From Trichosporon coremiiforme (lineage: Eukaryota; Basidiomycota; Tremellomycetes; Trichosporonales; Trichosporonaceae): DNA of 64,000 nucleotides. A model generated the notes under the pieces. It had not been told where the DNA came from. It worked only from the letters and a program-made list of their open reading frames with translations, and did not search any database. How positions within the stretch are numbered: the stretch's first letter is position 1; each line of letters starts with the position of its first letter. The position numbers and the translations under genes were made by a program. The stretch covers positions 372,001 to 436,000 of the forward strand of contig BCJJ01000026.1 of assembly GCA_039545355.1 (NCBI GenBank), read 5' to 3'. Below, piece after piece: positions 53,737 to 64,000 of the stretch.

Positions 53737-54682
53737 GGTAGTTGAGCGCGGCGACAGAGGAAGATGCAAAACCTAGGAGGTCTGTAACCGCACCTCCTCC
53801 ACCCACCGATCGACATGGCACAGTCAGGGTGAGTCAACCTCCAACTTTTGCCACCACCGTGGAAAACAAACGGAGACGTTTACGTAAACTCATCGACGTT
53901 CGCGATCGGCTCATCTTAACGTAGGGCGAGAGATGTTGACGTTATATCTCAGCCGAGCTCGCCTAAGGTGCCCGCTGCGTCCGAGGTCACAGCACAGCGA
54001 GGCGTATCGCGCAGCACAGATTGATCCGGCTCTAGTCTTCGGACTGGCCTTCCTCTTGGTTCGGGCTTGAGGTATTCGCCAAGAGGAAGGAGTCGCCAGC
54101 GAGCGTAGTCTTCTCAGCCCACTGGACGAAGACGTGTCGAGTGGTGAGAAGCAGTGCGCACATGCACCTTTCGTTACAGATAGCCAAGGTGCATATCCTG
54201 GTAGTTAACGGAGTAGTTTCTCTCCAGTGTTCTCTTTCATCGCTGACCCCGAGGCACCATGAGCGGACCGACTATTCCTGACTATTGACAGAGGGTGCGG
54301 CGTCTTGTAAAGTTTAACGGCGCGAGATAAGTAGTACTTTTAGGAGATGACCATGATTGCAGACGCGTGCGACGCACACACCTACTACGTATGCATCTTC
54401 TCGGCGCATACATGCAGTTGGGAAGACACACACATCCTACACATCCGGCGAGGTGGTCGGGTTATCGGATGCAATGGATGGGGAATACGTCATTCGTCAG
54501 CTGCTTCTGATTTTGTGACCGGGTATTGAATGGTTGCGATTGGAGGCAACATATCTCAGACGCGGCGTTCTTGATATCAATACCAACTTGATCTCTCACT
54601 TGTCTCTCTCCACGCCAGGCTCAAGGTTTCTCCGAACGTCTGTCGCTTCACACCCGCACACTCCTTCAGAACAATTGCAATC
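53737..54682. promoter_or_regulatory. Divergent intergenic region, RAD7 / thioesterase
   Basis: These 946 bp hold both promoters. GGCCTTCCTCTTGG near 54045 is followed by CCAAGAGGAAGG near 54077, an imperfect inverted repeat. No gene is seen. Confidence 0.45.
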
Positions 54683-56530
54683 ATGCTGCGCTCGATGCGC
54701 TCATCGTTGGGACTGGGCTCCAGGGCTCGTGCCGCCTATCGTAGTGCCGCCGCCCGCACTGTCCCTACCCCGACTTACTTCTCCCGAGGCAATGCTACTA
54801 CTGCCATTCCCGTCAAGGCCGAGGCCAAGCAGGAGGCTAAGCAGCAATATGTCACTCTTCAGGAGATCGACAGGCTCTTGACCCACATCAGTCGTAAGTA
54901 CAGCTGGCAAGCCTCTGGCCCGATCGCGTCATGAGGCCTCCGGTGAGGCACTTGGGCAGGTGACTACCTTGTCCAAACGTTTGGCCGCACTCTGGCTTCC
55001 AAAGTGGCTGTCCAAAGCTGTTCATTATAAAACATCCCAAAGTTATCGGCACCAGCTGACCTTTACAGAGTCGTCGAAGAAGGCTAAGGATGACACGCCG
55101 CTCGTCATGCGCGCCCATCCGGTCCCCTGGATGAAGCCCGAGTACATCACCCCCGAGCTCTCTGGCCAGGCTGCCAAGAAGAAGGAGGAAGTTCCTCCTC
55201 TCACTGCGGAGGAGAAGAAGCAGTTCATGGCCCCCAAGCACATGTCGGCCAGTTACACCAGCTTCGTGCTCCCTCTCGCCTCCAACCCTCGTTTGTACGA
55301 CAAGTACGTCAACTTCGCTGGCGGTTTCCGTGAGTTCATACGGGCAACAGTATTCCAAGCTGACATTTAGGCATGGGCAAGATTTTGGAGCACCTTGATT
55401 CGCTTGCCGGAGCCGTCGGATACCGCCACTGTCTTGCTCAGGACGATAGGGATGCCAGCGAGGATTTCCACAAGCAGTCCGCCAGAGCCGGCATCTTCAT
55501 CGCTACCGCCAGTGCCGACCGTCTCGACATGTTCGGATGCCTGAACCACGAGAATGTTCGGTGCGTGACTGACGAGGCGATCTACCGTTGTAGCTAACGT
55601 ACAGTGACCTGAAGTTCTCTGGCTTCGTTACCTGGACGGGACGCTCGTCCATGGAGGTCTTCGTGAAGATGGAGGGCATGGGCAAGCCCGGTACTGACAA
55701 GACCGACACTCTCATGCTCGGAAGGTTCTCCATGGTCTGCCGTGACTCGCACACCTACAAAGCACACCCGGTTCCCCCGCTCATCGTCGAGACTCCTGAG
55801 GAGCAGGCGCTCTGGGATATTGGACAGGCGCATAAGGAGGAGCGCGGTCGTCTCAGCAAGCTCACCCTCGACAAGCAGGCTGTGAGTTCAGATTGTCGCA
55901 CCTTGTACTAATTGCGCAGCCCTCTGGTGAGGAGTCTAGGGATCTCCACAGCTTTATGCTTGCCACGCATGGAAAGAAGGAGCTTGACGGTAAGAAGCTC
56001 ATCAAGATGAAGGACACAGAGATGTCCTCCGTCCAGATCATGTTCCCCCAGGAGCGCAACCTGCACGGCAACGTCTTCGGTGGTTTCCTTATGCGCCAGG
56101 CTTTGTGAGTTCCACGCTGCCTTTGCCCTACTGACTGTGCAGCGAGCTCGCGTTCACGAACGCCGCCGTCTTCGCTGGAAAGCCGCCGCGTTTCCTTGCC
56201 CTCGACAAGATTGAGTTCAAGCTCCCCGTCCCAATCGGTGCCATCCTCTGGCTCAAGTCCAAGGTCGTCTACTGCGAGGAACCCACCGGCGGACCCTATG
56301 GCGAGGCGAAGATGCACATCATCGTCAGGGCTGAGGTTGAGGACGTTAAGACCGGCTCGCGCAACGAGACGAACACGTTCTTCTTCACCATGGTCAAGGA
56401 CAACATGGAGAACTTGAAGAAGATCGTCGTCCCCGAAACCTACGCCGAGGCCATGCAGTATCTCGAGGGCGAGCGCCGTATCGAGATCGGCGACGAGGTC
56501 CGACGCCTCTACCAGGCCGGCGTCCATTAA
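54683..56530 (+). CDS. Mitochondrial acyl-CoA thioesterase, ACOT9 type (double hotdog)
   Basis: The gene starts MLRSMRSSLGLGSRARAAYRSAAARTV, a typical mitochondrial presequence. Exon 1 ends at 54893; the next begins at 55069 (QSSKKAKDDTPL). Two hotdog folds follow. The first includes MGKILEHLDSLAGAVGYRHC, GIFIATASADRLDMFGCLN and LKFSGFVTWTGRSSMEVFVKME. The second includes IMFPQERNLHGNVFGGFLMRQA, FTNAAVFAGKPPRFLALDKIEF, GAILWLKSKVVYCEE and MHIIVRAEVEDVKTG, ending YQAGVH at 56530. The double-hotdog pattern with HGNxFGGFLMR is that of ACOT9/ACOT10-type enzymes, which hydrolyse acyl-CoA to free acid and CoA in mitochondria. About six introns, most of them short with consensus sites. Substrate chain length cannot be read from sequence. 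Confidence 0.9.
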
Positions 56531-58204
56531 GCAGTGTCAGCCTGACTGGCCTGCTTACGCAAGCGAATCGCTGTGTCCATTGGTGCTAGTGCTCATGGTC
56601 CAAAGAGGTATCATCGGAATTGCCTTCCGTCACATAGCATCCAACACTTGATAAAATTGGGAGTCACAATGATAACTGAGGAACAGTGGGGCGACGTTGT
56701 ACTTGCCGGGCGGTTAAGAGTATCGCGGGATGAAGGACGAAGGGTACGGTGTCCGAGGGACTGAAGGGTCTGCAAGGCAGAGCGAAACGAGCCGCAGAAG
56801 GCATCATGAGTTCAATATGCACTTTAACATAGAGGCAACATATACCAGAGACAAACGTATGCACTATTTGGGTATCCGTCCGTCACAGATTGATGCGATC
56901 TACGGACAGATTGACGGGCTCAGCCAGGAAAGGAAGCTCAGGTGCGGAAGATGACGGCGTTGGCAGCGGAGGGAGGTTCAGCGTTCCAATCGCTCGCGCA
57001 ATCATCTCCATCCTCACTGCAGGCCTGGATCCTGCATCGAGGTGGTGTGCTCCGTGATGCGGGGTCCAGCGGACCAGATTTGACCCCGGTTCCTGAGCGA
57101 TGGGCAGGGCTCCTTGACTGTTATTACTGGCTGGCTGCGAGCTGCGAAGTGGAGGCATACCGGGGAAGGGGCACGTAGGCAGAAGGTGACCGCGCGGCGC
57201 CAGCGCGAGCCGCGAACCGCGTGCACCTAACTGTCAACCAGCCGAGAGCTACAAAGAGCCTAAGCAGAGCCAGAGCGCCAGCACATACTGCTCCTGCGCG
57301 TCATGTACACAGGCGCCTGCTGAAGTAAGAACTGTTCGCAGTTAAGCACAGGCTCAGGCTCAGGCCATTCTTCGTCCTGCATCGGTCATGCATGCTGCAC
57401 TAAGCCAGGGCAGGGCCCAGCATTCAACCAGAGCTGGGGCAGGCACGCTGGGCCGTTAGGCGCAGGCGTACTCCCTCGATGGCCGCCCATGCCCCTCCAC
57501 TTGGCCCGCCAGACGCCAGTCAGCTCACTCACGCCTCACCTACGGCTACGGCCGCCTGCCGCCTGCCGCCCAGAGACCAGGGGACAGAGGCCAGAGGTCA
57601 GAGGCTTGCCCCGCCGCCGCCAGCCGACCCTGCCGCTGAGCCCGTCTGGCTGAACCAGTGGACCAGCCTAGCTTCCTCGAGTCCTAGCCTCACGCTCCTA
57701 AGCACCACCACCGTACCACCACGGCCACCACATTGTTGTTCTCGCTTGATCATTCCACCCGTACCCCGTGCCGCGCCCGACATCGACGACTTGCATCCGA
57801 CCATTCCACCACCTACGCTCACATCCACGAACCGACACCACCATCACTCTACCATCCCGTCGCCCTCATCACGCCCGCCAGCTTACTGCGATTAGTCTTC
57901 GCCCTCCCATTACTCAATCGCTGAACCTTAGTATTTTCCATTTCACCGCCGCTTCCACACACTCTCGTCTTCCGCCGACCGACCTTCCACCACTGACACA
58001 CTCTCCCTCACTGTCCCTCACTGTCCCCACTTCGCGTCTGCCGGCCCGACATCTCGAGACTCCGACAGCGACGAGACTCGATCATCAACCTCGATTCGAC
58101 ATCCGCACTTCGCTGTCTCATTCTCTCCCTCTCTCAGCACCGCCATTGATCCGTAATACCCGCCGTCACAGAAGCGAACCTCGTAGGCATAATCTCCGCC
58201 TGGC
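56531..58204. promoter_or_regulatory. STE50 upstream region with pyrimidine-rich leader
   Basis: No gene is seen in the 1.7 kb. From about 57700 to 58150 the plus strand is strongly C/T-rich with TCACTGTCCC-type repeats near 58000-58030, probably the 5' leader of the STE50 gene. Confidence 0.5.
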
Positions 58205-60364
58205 ATGACGGCCGTGTCGCCCAAACCGTCGTCGCCTGGCTCGCCCATAGTTGCGTGGGATGAGTCGGCTGTCAACGAGTACTTCCTAGGGCTTGGGCTC
58301 GATGGCTACAAAGACGTCATCTACGGTAAGCTACGGCTCACACCCACTCCCCGTTAAATGCGCAAGCTGACAGGACGCTAGAACATGGCATTACCGGCGA
58401 CGTGCTATGCGCACTCGATAATGAAACGCTCGTCGACCTCGGCATGACGTCTCTCGGCCATCGTCTCAACGTCCTGAGAAACGTGTACGAGATCAAGAAA
58501 GAGCAGGGCGTCGAGATGGGCGAGGACGATTGGCGACCGCAAGGTGAGTGCAGATCCATATCAGAGCGGGGCGCGGTGGTCCCACATGGTGCCAAACTTT
58601 GGCCTCCATCGTGCATACCGCGCTCATCGCGCATGCGTGACCGCACACTGTGACGGAGCAGACGTCTGCACGCATGCCACATGCCGCCGTCTATCCTCGG
58701 AAAGCGGGAAAGGCAGGAACGAGACCGCTGACAACGCCGCAGAGGAGGTAGCTCTCGAAGCAATGGAGCACGCCGCGACGATAGACCGGATGTGGGGTCT
58801 GGTGCTGGACCAGCAAGAGCGGATGATGCAACTTGAACGCGACCATGCACGATTGATTCGCGCTTTGGCGGACAACGGGATCGCCCTGCCCGGAGTCGCG
58901 CCCCAGCTTGTTGAAGACGCTGCGACCCCTACGACGGCCACAACATATGCATTCGACTCGCCGAGCCAGCTGCTACCGACGTCCGGCCGGCTAACAGCAT
59001 CCTCTGGAGGACTCACGCCGAAACCACCCCAGCTAGCTCGATTGGGAAGCGGCTCTCTGCGAACAGGGAACGGCAAGCGCGCGGAGGGTAGCAACAACCG
59101 ATCAGGAAGTGCGCCATTACCGTCATCCCCTACGCCACCTGTCGACCTCCCGCCTCCTACACCCGCCCCTACCAATGCGAGTCACAGTGACAGGTCGCGT
59201 GCGACCGCCGCTGCGCACTCGGCTGCAAAGAGCTTCCGTGTCACGATGGAGGATCCATGCTGGAAAGTCCTGCCGGCTGCGTTAAAGAAGTACAAGATCA
59301 ACGACGATTGGAAGCAATACGCTTTGTTCATCTGTTTCGGCAACACGGAACGGTGTTTGAGCTACGACGAGAAGCCGTTGTTGCTGTTCCAGAAGCTGAA
59401 GGAAGGCGGGCAACGGCCTGTGTTCATGCTCAGGCATATCCGAGACATCAAGTCACCTATTGCTGTGGCACAACAGAAGCAGGCTCTCAAGCTTGGGCTT
59501 CCGCCAACGACGTCGCAGAACCTTCTCCCCACTGTTGACGCGGTGCCTTCCCCGACCGAACAGACGGATTCAAGGCCCGGCGGCCGAACACCAGGCGAGG
59601 GTGGCTTCCCCGACCTGCCAAGTCCCCGTGACAAGGCCGAGAAAGGTGCGGGGCCCGAGCCAGGGACTATCCTCGACGTCGACGGAAAGATTCACAAAGT
59701 CACCTACGCGACATCGATCTACCCTTACATCGCGGACCGAGCGGACGAGTTCGACGTTGCGGTGGGCGCCACCTTCGTTGTCATGTCGAAGGCGAAGGGC
59801 TGGTGGTTCGTGCAGAAGGATCCGGAGGGAGCAGGCAACATTGTTTCGGACCCGAGCAAGAGTGCTTGGGTGCCGGCAGGTTGTCTGCTCGAACTGGAGA
59901 AGGCGATCGCTCAGGTCTCGCCGCGAAGCCCTGGCAAGCTCCCTGGCCGTGCACCGCTCCTACCATCGAACATCATGAGCTCATCATACCCTGGCAACGT
60001 GCTGATGGACTACACGGCGAAGAACGAAAACGAGCTCACGCTCAGGGAGGGCGAGCGCATCCGAGTGTACAAGAAGTATTGCCACTGGAGTTACAGCATC
60101 AAAGAGGAGACGGGCGAGCGCGGCTGGGTGCCAGCCTGGTTCGTGGGCAAGATTGTAACGGAGAACGGAGAGCGCGAGCGCTCGCACCACCGTATGAACG
60201 GTGCGGCCGCCGTATCTCCCGCTCTGCCGAGCGCCGTGACGATCCCTGGTGCCAGCCATGCCGCCGGCGGCGGCAGTCTCGAGAATTCCAGTCAACAAAC
60301 GCACACGACGGCCACTTCGGGCGCCACGTTAGTCGACAGTGAGGGGCAAGGCAGCTCCAAATAG
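58205..60364 (+). CDS. STE50: STE50/Ubc2-type MAPK adaptor (SAM, RA, two SH3)
   Basis: Three exons, 58205-58325, 58382-58543 and 58743-60364, encode 634 aa. A SAM domain spans about residues 15-85 (VAWDESAVNEYFLGLGLDGY, ITGDVLCALDNETLVDLGM, GHRLNVLRNVYEIK). A short helical stretch follows (MWGLVLDQQERMMQLERDHARL). A Ras-association domain lies near residues 255-330 (SFRVTMEDPCWKVLPAALKKYKI, LFICFGNTERCLSYDEKPLLLFQKL). Two SH3 domains lie near 400-465 (ATSIYPYIADRADEFDVAVG, GWWFVQ, SAWVPAGCLLEL) and 500-555 (NVLMDYTAKNENELTLREGERIRV, RGWVPAWFVGKI). Ascomycete Ste50 has only SAM and RA; added SH3 domains are the basidiomycete Ubc2 layout. The adaptor bridges Ste11/Ste20-type kinases and Ras/Cdc42 in mating and morphogenesis signalling. 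Confidence 0.9.
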
Positions 60365-60829
60365 GAACTCGCCGGTACTTGTTGCGGCCAGCTGAAGCGC
60401 GCCGCGGCTGAGCGTGCCGCGACTGCAGCTGCGAGCGGAGGTGGAAGCGGAGCGAGTCCAATCTAATGAGCTCCATGGGGGGCGGACGAGCGCAACAGGA
60501 TACCACTGAAGCAGCCTGGAGTAGAGGATGGGGAAGAGGTTTACGAAGGAGTCAGGAGCTCACGCAGAGCTCCACTCCGCTATTCTTTAACATAGTCCGC
60601 TATCATTAGTATTTTGTATGATGAACCACAGTCAACGACCCCAAAGTGTTATTTCACGTGTCGCATTGAAATACAGACATGGGCACAGTCGAAGTGGAGG
60701 TCGCGTTCCGTCCAGCCCGAATTTCAGGATTGGAGAAACTCGGGTCGCGCGAAAAGTGGAGGTCTCTCGTGGTGGAGGTTGCAATGTCTGGTTCTTTGGC
60801 TCTGCACTCCTGACCATCGACGTCTCGGC
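60365..60829. other. Intergenic region, STE50 to OXA1/COX18 gene
   Basis: The STE50 3' flank with AT-rich DNA near 60590-60620, followed by a short promoter. No gene is recognised. Confidence 0.45.
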
Positions 60830-62481
60830 ATGAGCATCAGCCTGCGCCTCGCCCGGCGCTCTGCCGTCGGCGCTGGACTTCGCGGTCCCTCCCCGCGGGT
60901 GCTTTCGTCGCTGTCTGCGCCGCGGCGCCCGGGACTTTCCTCGCCTTCCTCCGTCATCACGCTTTCGTCAACCGGCTTTCTCACCCAGCGACGAGCTTTC
61001 TCGGACAGTGGTAACGGTGTCGCGTCTGCGGCGTCTGACATCGCTGCTTCGACTGCCTCAGCTGCCCCCCACGCGACTGCGTCGGCCGCCGACGTCGCCT
61101 CTGCCATTGGCACCCCTGGCTTCATCGAGACTGTTTGGCAGGGTGCCAAGACGGTTCTGAGCTTCCCTTCAAACGTTGTGGCCGAAACTCTCATCAACCT
61201 TCCGACGCCCAGCTATGTCCTCTCCGTGTTTGTGCTCGCGTACGCTCTCCGCGCGACTCTCACCTTTCCCTTGCAGGTTTGGCAGAGGAAGCGCATCGAG
61301 CGACTGCAGAGATACGTTCATCCACAGCTGGAGGGTATCAACGACCGGATTGCGTTGGAGACGATGGTCACGGCCAAGAAGGAAGGCTGGCCGTATGCGA
61401 AGTATGTTGAGGAGGTAAGGAAGAGAGTGAGTGTAGCTTCATTGCAAACTGGAGAGCTCCTGGCAGAAGTGACTGACACGCAGATGGCGGACGCTGTCTT
61501 CACACTGCACAAGACGCACAAGACGCATCCGTGGGTGACTATGCTCGCTCCGGCGGCCGTGAATATCCCACTTCTCATCGCGGCGTCGTGGGGTGTGCGC
61601 AATGCTCTGATTGCGAGCCCCGAAATTGCGAACAGCTCTTCGCTGTGGCTGCAGAGCCTGGGCGAACCAGACCCCACGGCTATTCTGCCGATTGCGAGCG
61701 CGATCCTGGCATACGCGAACATCGAAATCATTCAGCGCGCCCAACGAATTCGCAAGGAACTGCACAAGCTTTTAGCCGTCGAGCCTCCCAAGCCTCTCGA
61801 GCCGATTCCCAACGATCCTGCCGCCTTGAAGCCGATACCGGGTCCGTCGCCAGAGGCTGCGAACAAGCTTCTGACCAAGCTGTCCCAGGAAGATACAGCT
61901 CATAGTGACTCACTAAATGGCCCCGGTTTGCGCAAGACCCGGGCCTCCACGCGTCTGGAGCGTCCCAGATCCCAGATCGTAGATGAGACGAAGGTGAAGC
62001 CAGGCTCGGACCCGAAGATCCATCTGGAGAATCTCAAGGAACGTCGGCGGCGGCGCGGGAAACCCCAGCTTGAGAACGTGTCGAAGGTCAACCGTGCTCT
62101 GGCGTTTGCGCTCAGCGATCGCGAACGCATGTCCAAGGGCTTCGGCAACTTCATGGCCCTCGTTTCCATCGGTATCGTGCCCATGGGCATGATGACACCA
62201 TCGGTGAGTCCCCTCCTACGTCGGCGCTGCTGCCACTAACGCCCTAGCTCGTCGTGTCGTACTGGTTCGCGTCCTTGTCGTTCACGGCACTTCAGACCCT
62301 GTCGTTCGCGTACGTGGACAACAAGGCGCTGAAAGACGTCAAAGCTGAGCGCGAGGCTAAGGCGCAGGAGAGTCTTCGGGGCAAACTCAGGGAGAAGGCG
62401 ACGATCGACGCGGCGGTGGCCTCAAGGGATAACAAGAAACCTCCGGCATTCAAGAACCTTCTCAAGAGCTCAAGAAAGTGA
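60830..62481 (+). CDS. Mitochondrial inner-membrane insertase, OXA1/COX18 (YidC) family
   Basis: The gene starts MSISLRLARRSAVGAGLRGP with a long Arg/Ser-rich presequence. The insertase core has membrane segments SYVLSVFVLAYALRATLTFPL (followed by QVWQRKRIERLQRYVHPQLE), WVTMLAPAAVNIPLLIAASWGVRNAL, ILPIASAILAYANIEII, MALVSIGIVPMGMMTPS and, after an intron near 62202-62248, LVVSYWFASLSFTALQTLSFAYV. It ends NLLKSSRK at 62481. The family inserts mitochondrially made and some imported proteins into the inner membrane. A large basic insertion between helices (GLRKTRASTRLERPRSQ, LENLKERRRRRGKPQ) precedes the last two helices and is unusual. The C-terminal tail is short and charged rather than a long ribosome-binding tail, which favours COX18 slightly over OXA1. 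One intron near 61435-61483 is in frame either way. Confidence 0.8.
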
Positions 62482-63291
62482 GGCGCTCATCTCTCCGTCT
62501 ATCAACACATGCATCATTCTTATCATCGACAAGCTGAGGCAGGCTGTACCCTTGTCCGCCGCGTTCTACTAATGGGGTGTACGCTGTTCGACTGGGCACG
62601 GTGGTCGGGCTATTGTGGAAGCCACAGACGTCGCTCAAAGGGCATCAGAGGCCGAGCAAAGCTGCGACCCGATATCCGCGGGGCGGCCTCAAGTGCAACA
62701 CTGGTAGGAGTCGGACTCTGTCATGGGTGTCCACACTCTTCCCGATATGACCTCTGCACTTGAAGCCGTGGCCAAGGCTAAAAGCGTGGGTGGAGAAAGT
62801 TACTCCTCACCCGACTGTCTTACCTGTGGTCAGTTTTATCTAACCCCATTCACTGCAGTCGCAGAGGTACATGGGCTCTGCTCTCCCTCTAGCCCCGTCA
62901 TCCTCCTAGGACTTCTGCTCTTCAAGTGCAGAGTACCTTCATGAGGTTATTCCGCCTATACTCACTGGAGTGATCTGCAGAGGCTGTGTAAGGGCCACAA
63001 CATAAACCGCAGCGATGGCGATCCAAGAGCCAGGAACCGGTTCTCGATGGTAGTTGTCAGCTGACTGCAGCAGAATGCTCATGGTCCGCACAGCGCAACG
63101 TGCAGCTCCGCGCTCTTCCCTTTGTGGGTGGCAAAGTCTCTACTGATGTGACGGAAGAGGTTATTACGTATAGACTGTCGCAGATGTCCGGGTGACCGGA
63201 CGTCATCGTACCGAAGCCCATACCACCGCGCACGGGAAATCGTGACTGAGCTTCTGCACTCTCCTCTCATGCGGCGACAGTCAAAGCGATC
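62482..63291. other. Intergenic region, insertase to GFA gene
   Basis: Nothing recognisable is found in these 810 bp apart from flanking transcript ends and the GFA gene promoter. Confidence 0.5.
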
Positions 63292-63845
63292 ATGATCGTC
63301 AAGTGCAATTGCGAAAAGGTCGCCATCGCTATTCCAGAACCTGCGGAGCTACCCGAGCTCCAGATCTGCCGTGAGTATTGCACCGCCCTTCCGCGAATGG
63401 GCCGTGATCCCCCTATCCTTTCCTCCATCGCGGCTTCCATAAGCGTCGGCTCCGTATCAGCTTCTGCCCCGATACGTCCCGCGACGCCACTGCCGGGCCA
63501 TGGCTGAACGCTTGGCTGACCGCAGACTGCGTCGACTGCCGCAAGTTCACGGGCGGCCTCGGTGCTTACCTGATCCACGTTCCGTCATCTGTGGTCCAGG
63601 TCCAGGGCGAGGTGAGGGAGCACTCCCTCTTTGGCTATGGGGGGCGTAAGGCGCGGCGGTTCTGGTGCCCGTCCTGTGGGTGTTCGCTGTTCGACCGAAA
63701 CCAGCAGGGGGACTACTATGTCATGGCTGGCTTGTTGCCCCCGGGCAGCGTGCCCAGGCCAGGTAACGAGATCTGGTGCAAGGACATGGAGAAGTGGGAG
63801 CACTTGTACGTCCCCGGCAACTCTCACCAGACGCAGGCAGAGTAG
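63292..63845 (+). CDS. GFA-domain (CENP-V/GFA) zinc protein
   Basis: Two exons, 63292-63370 and 63526-63845, split by a 155-nt intron, encode 132 aa. The protein starts MIVKCNCEKVAIAIPEP, and zinc-ligand cysteines follow the GFA pattern: CxC in KCNCEK, then CVDCRKFTGG just after the splice and CPSCGC in FWCPSCGCSLFDRN. The end is LYVPGNSHQTQAE. This fold is that of glutathione-dependent formaldehyde-activating enzyme relatives and CENP-V; most small fungal members have no proven reaction. Length is typical for the family. Substrate cannot be inferred, and no related pathway genes lie nearby. Confidence 0.85.
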
Positions 63846-64000
63846 ATTAGGTGCATGCTATACTGGCTAGATGTACAGTAGACTATAAGATACAACTGAC
63901 TGTCATGATGTCGTAACCAGAGTGTGTAGAGGCGTGGAGTAGGTTCAGTGCTTCGAATACGCCGGGGGCGGGGCGTCGTCGGTCGGTCCGCGCCAGTCGA

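Overview
The window is nuclear DNA of a basidiomycete fungus, most likely a Tremellomycete yeast and possibly Trichosporonales (inference). The evidence is GC-rich DNA and genes cut by many short spliceosomal introns, mostly about 36-120 nt, with GTGAGT/GTAAGT donors and CTGAC branch motifs just before the acceptor. Protein families also fit: a STE50/Ubc2 adaptor with two C-terminal SH3 domains, a Clr2 silencing factor, and a KAR9 protein ending in a GAR domain. I found no prokaryotic, CRISPR or viral features. Exon boundaries were read by eye.

Layout, left to right. A 2.3-kb gene-free region carries two palindromic GATA sites of the fungal iron-regulator type and leads into a FET3-like ferroxidase. 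Next come a CSN12/Thp1-like PCI protein, mitochondrial ribosomal protein uL14m (minus) divergent from Clr2 (plus), and the OMA1 protease (minus) divergent from a large KAR9-GAR protein (plus). A complete Tc1/mariner DNA transposon follows (18650-20406), with perfect 27-bp terminal inverted repeats, TA target duplication and an intact DD34E transposase. Beyond it lie an unrecognised 331-residue protein with unusually long introns and a 3.4-kb gene-poor stretch.

From 26 kb: a secreted vWA-domain protein, an AlkA/MAG-type 3-methyladenine DNA glycosylase broken by a 34-bp tandem duplication, a CENP-E-like kinesin with a coiled-coil tail of about 1,000 residues, a mitochondrial AAA+ ATPase with a 15-nt micro-exon, a homeodomain factor, and ATP-dependent NAD(P)HX dehydratase with two in-frame starts. 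Then come an RS-rich protein fused to the ubiquitin-like Hub1, a HIRAN-SNF2-RING helicase (RAD5/HLTF type), RAD7 tail-to-tail with it, an ACOT9-type thioesterase, STE50/Ubc2, an OXA1/COX18 insertase and a GFA-domain protein.

Functional themes are ordinary housekeeping: mitochondrial biogenesis and quality control (uL14m, OMA1, OXA1/COX18, AAA+ protein, thioesterase), DNA repair (AlkA, RAD5-like, RAD7), microtubule/spindle function (KAR9, kinesin-7), and regulation (Clr2, homeodomain, STE50). I see no dedicated biosynthetic or defence cluster. The most notable sequence-level signals are the young-looking transposon, the duplication that breaks the glycosylase and could be bypassed by a cryptic intron, the RS-Hub1 fusion, and the iron-type GATA palindromes upstream of FET3.
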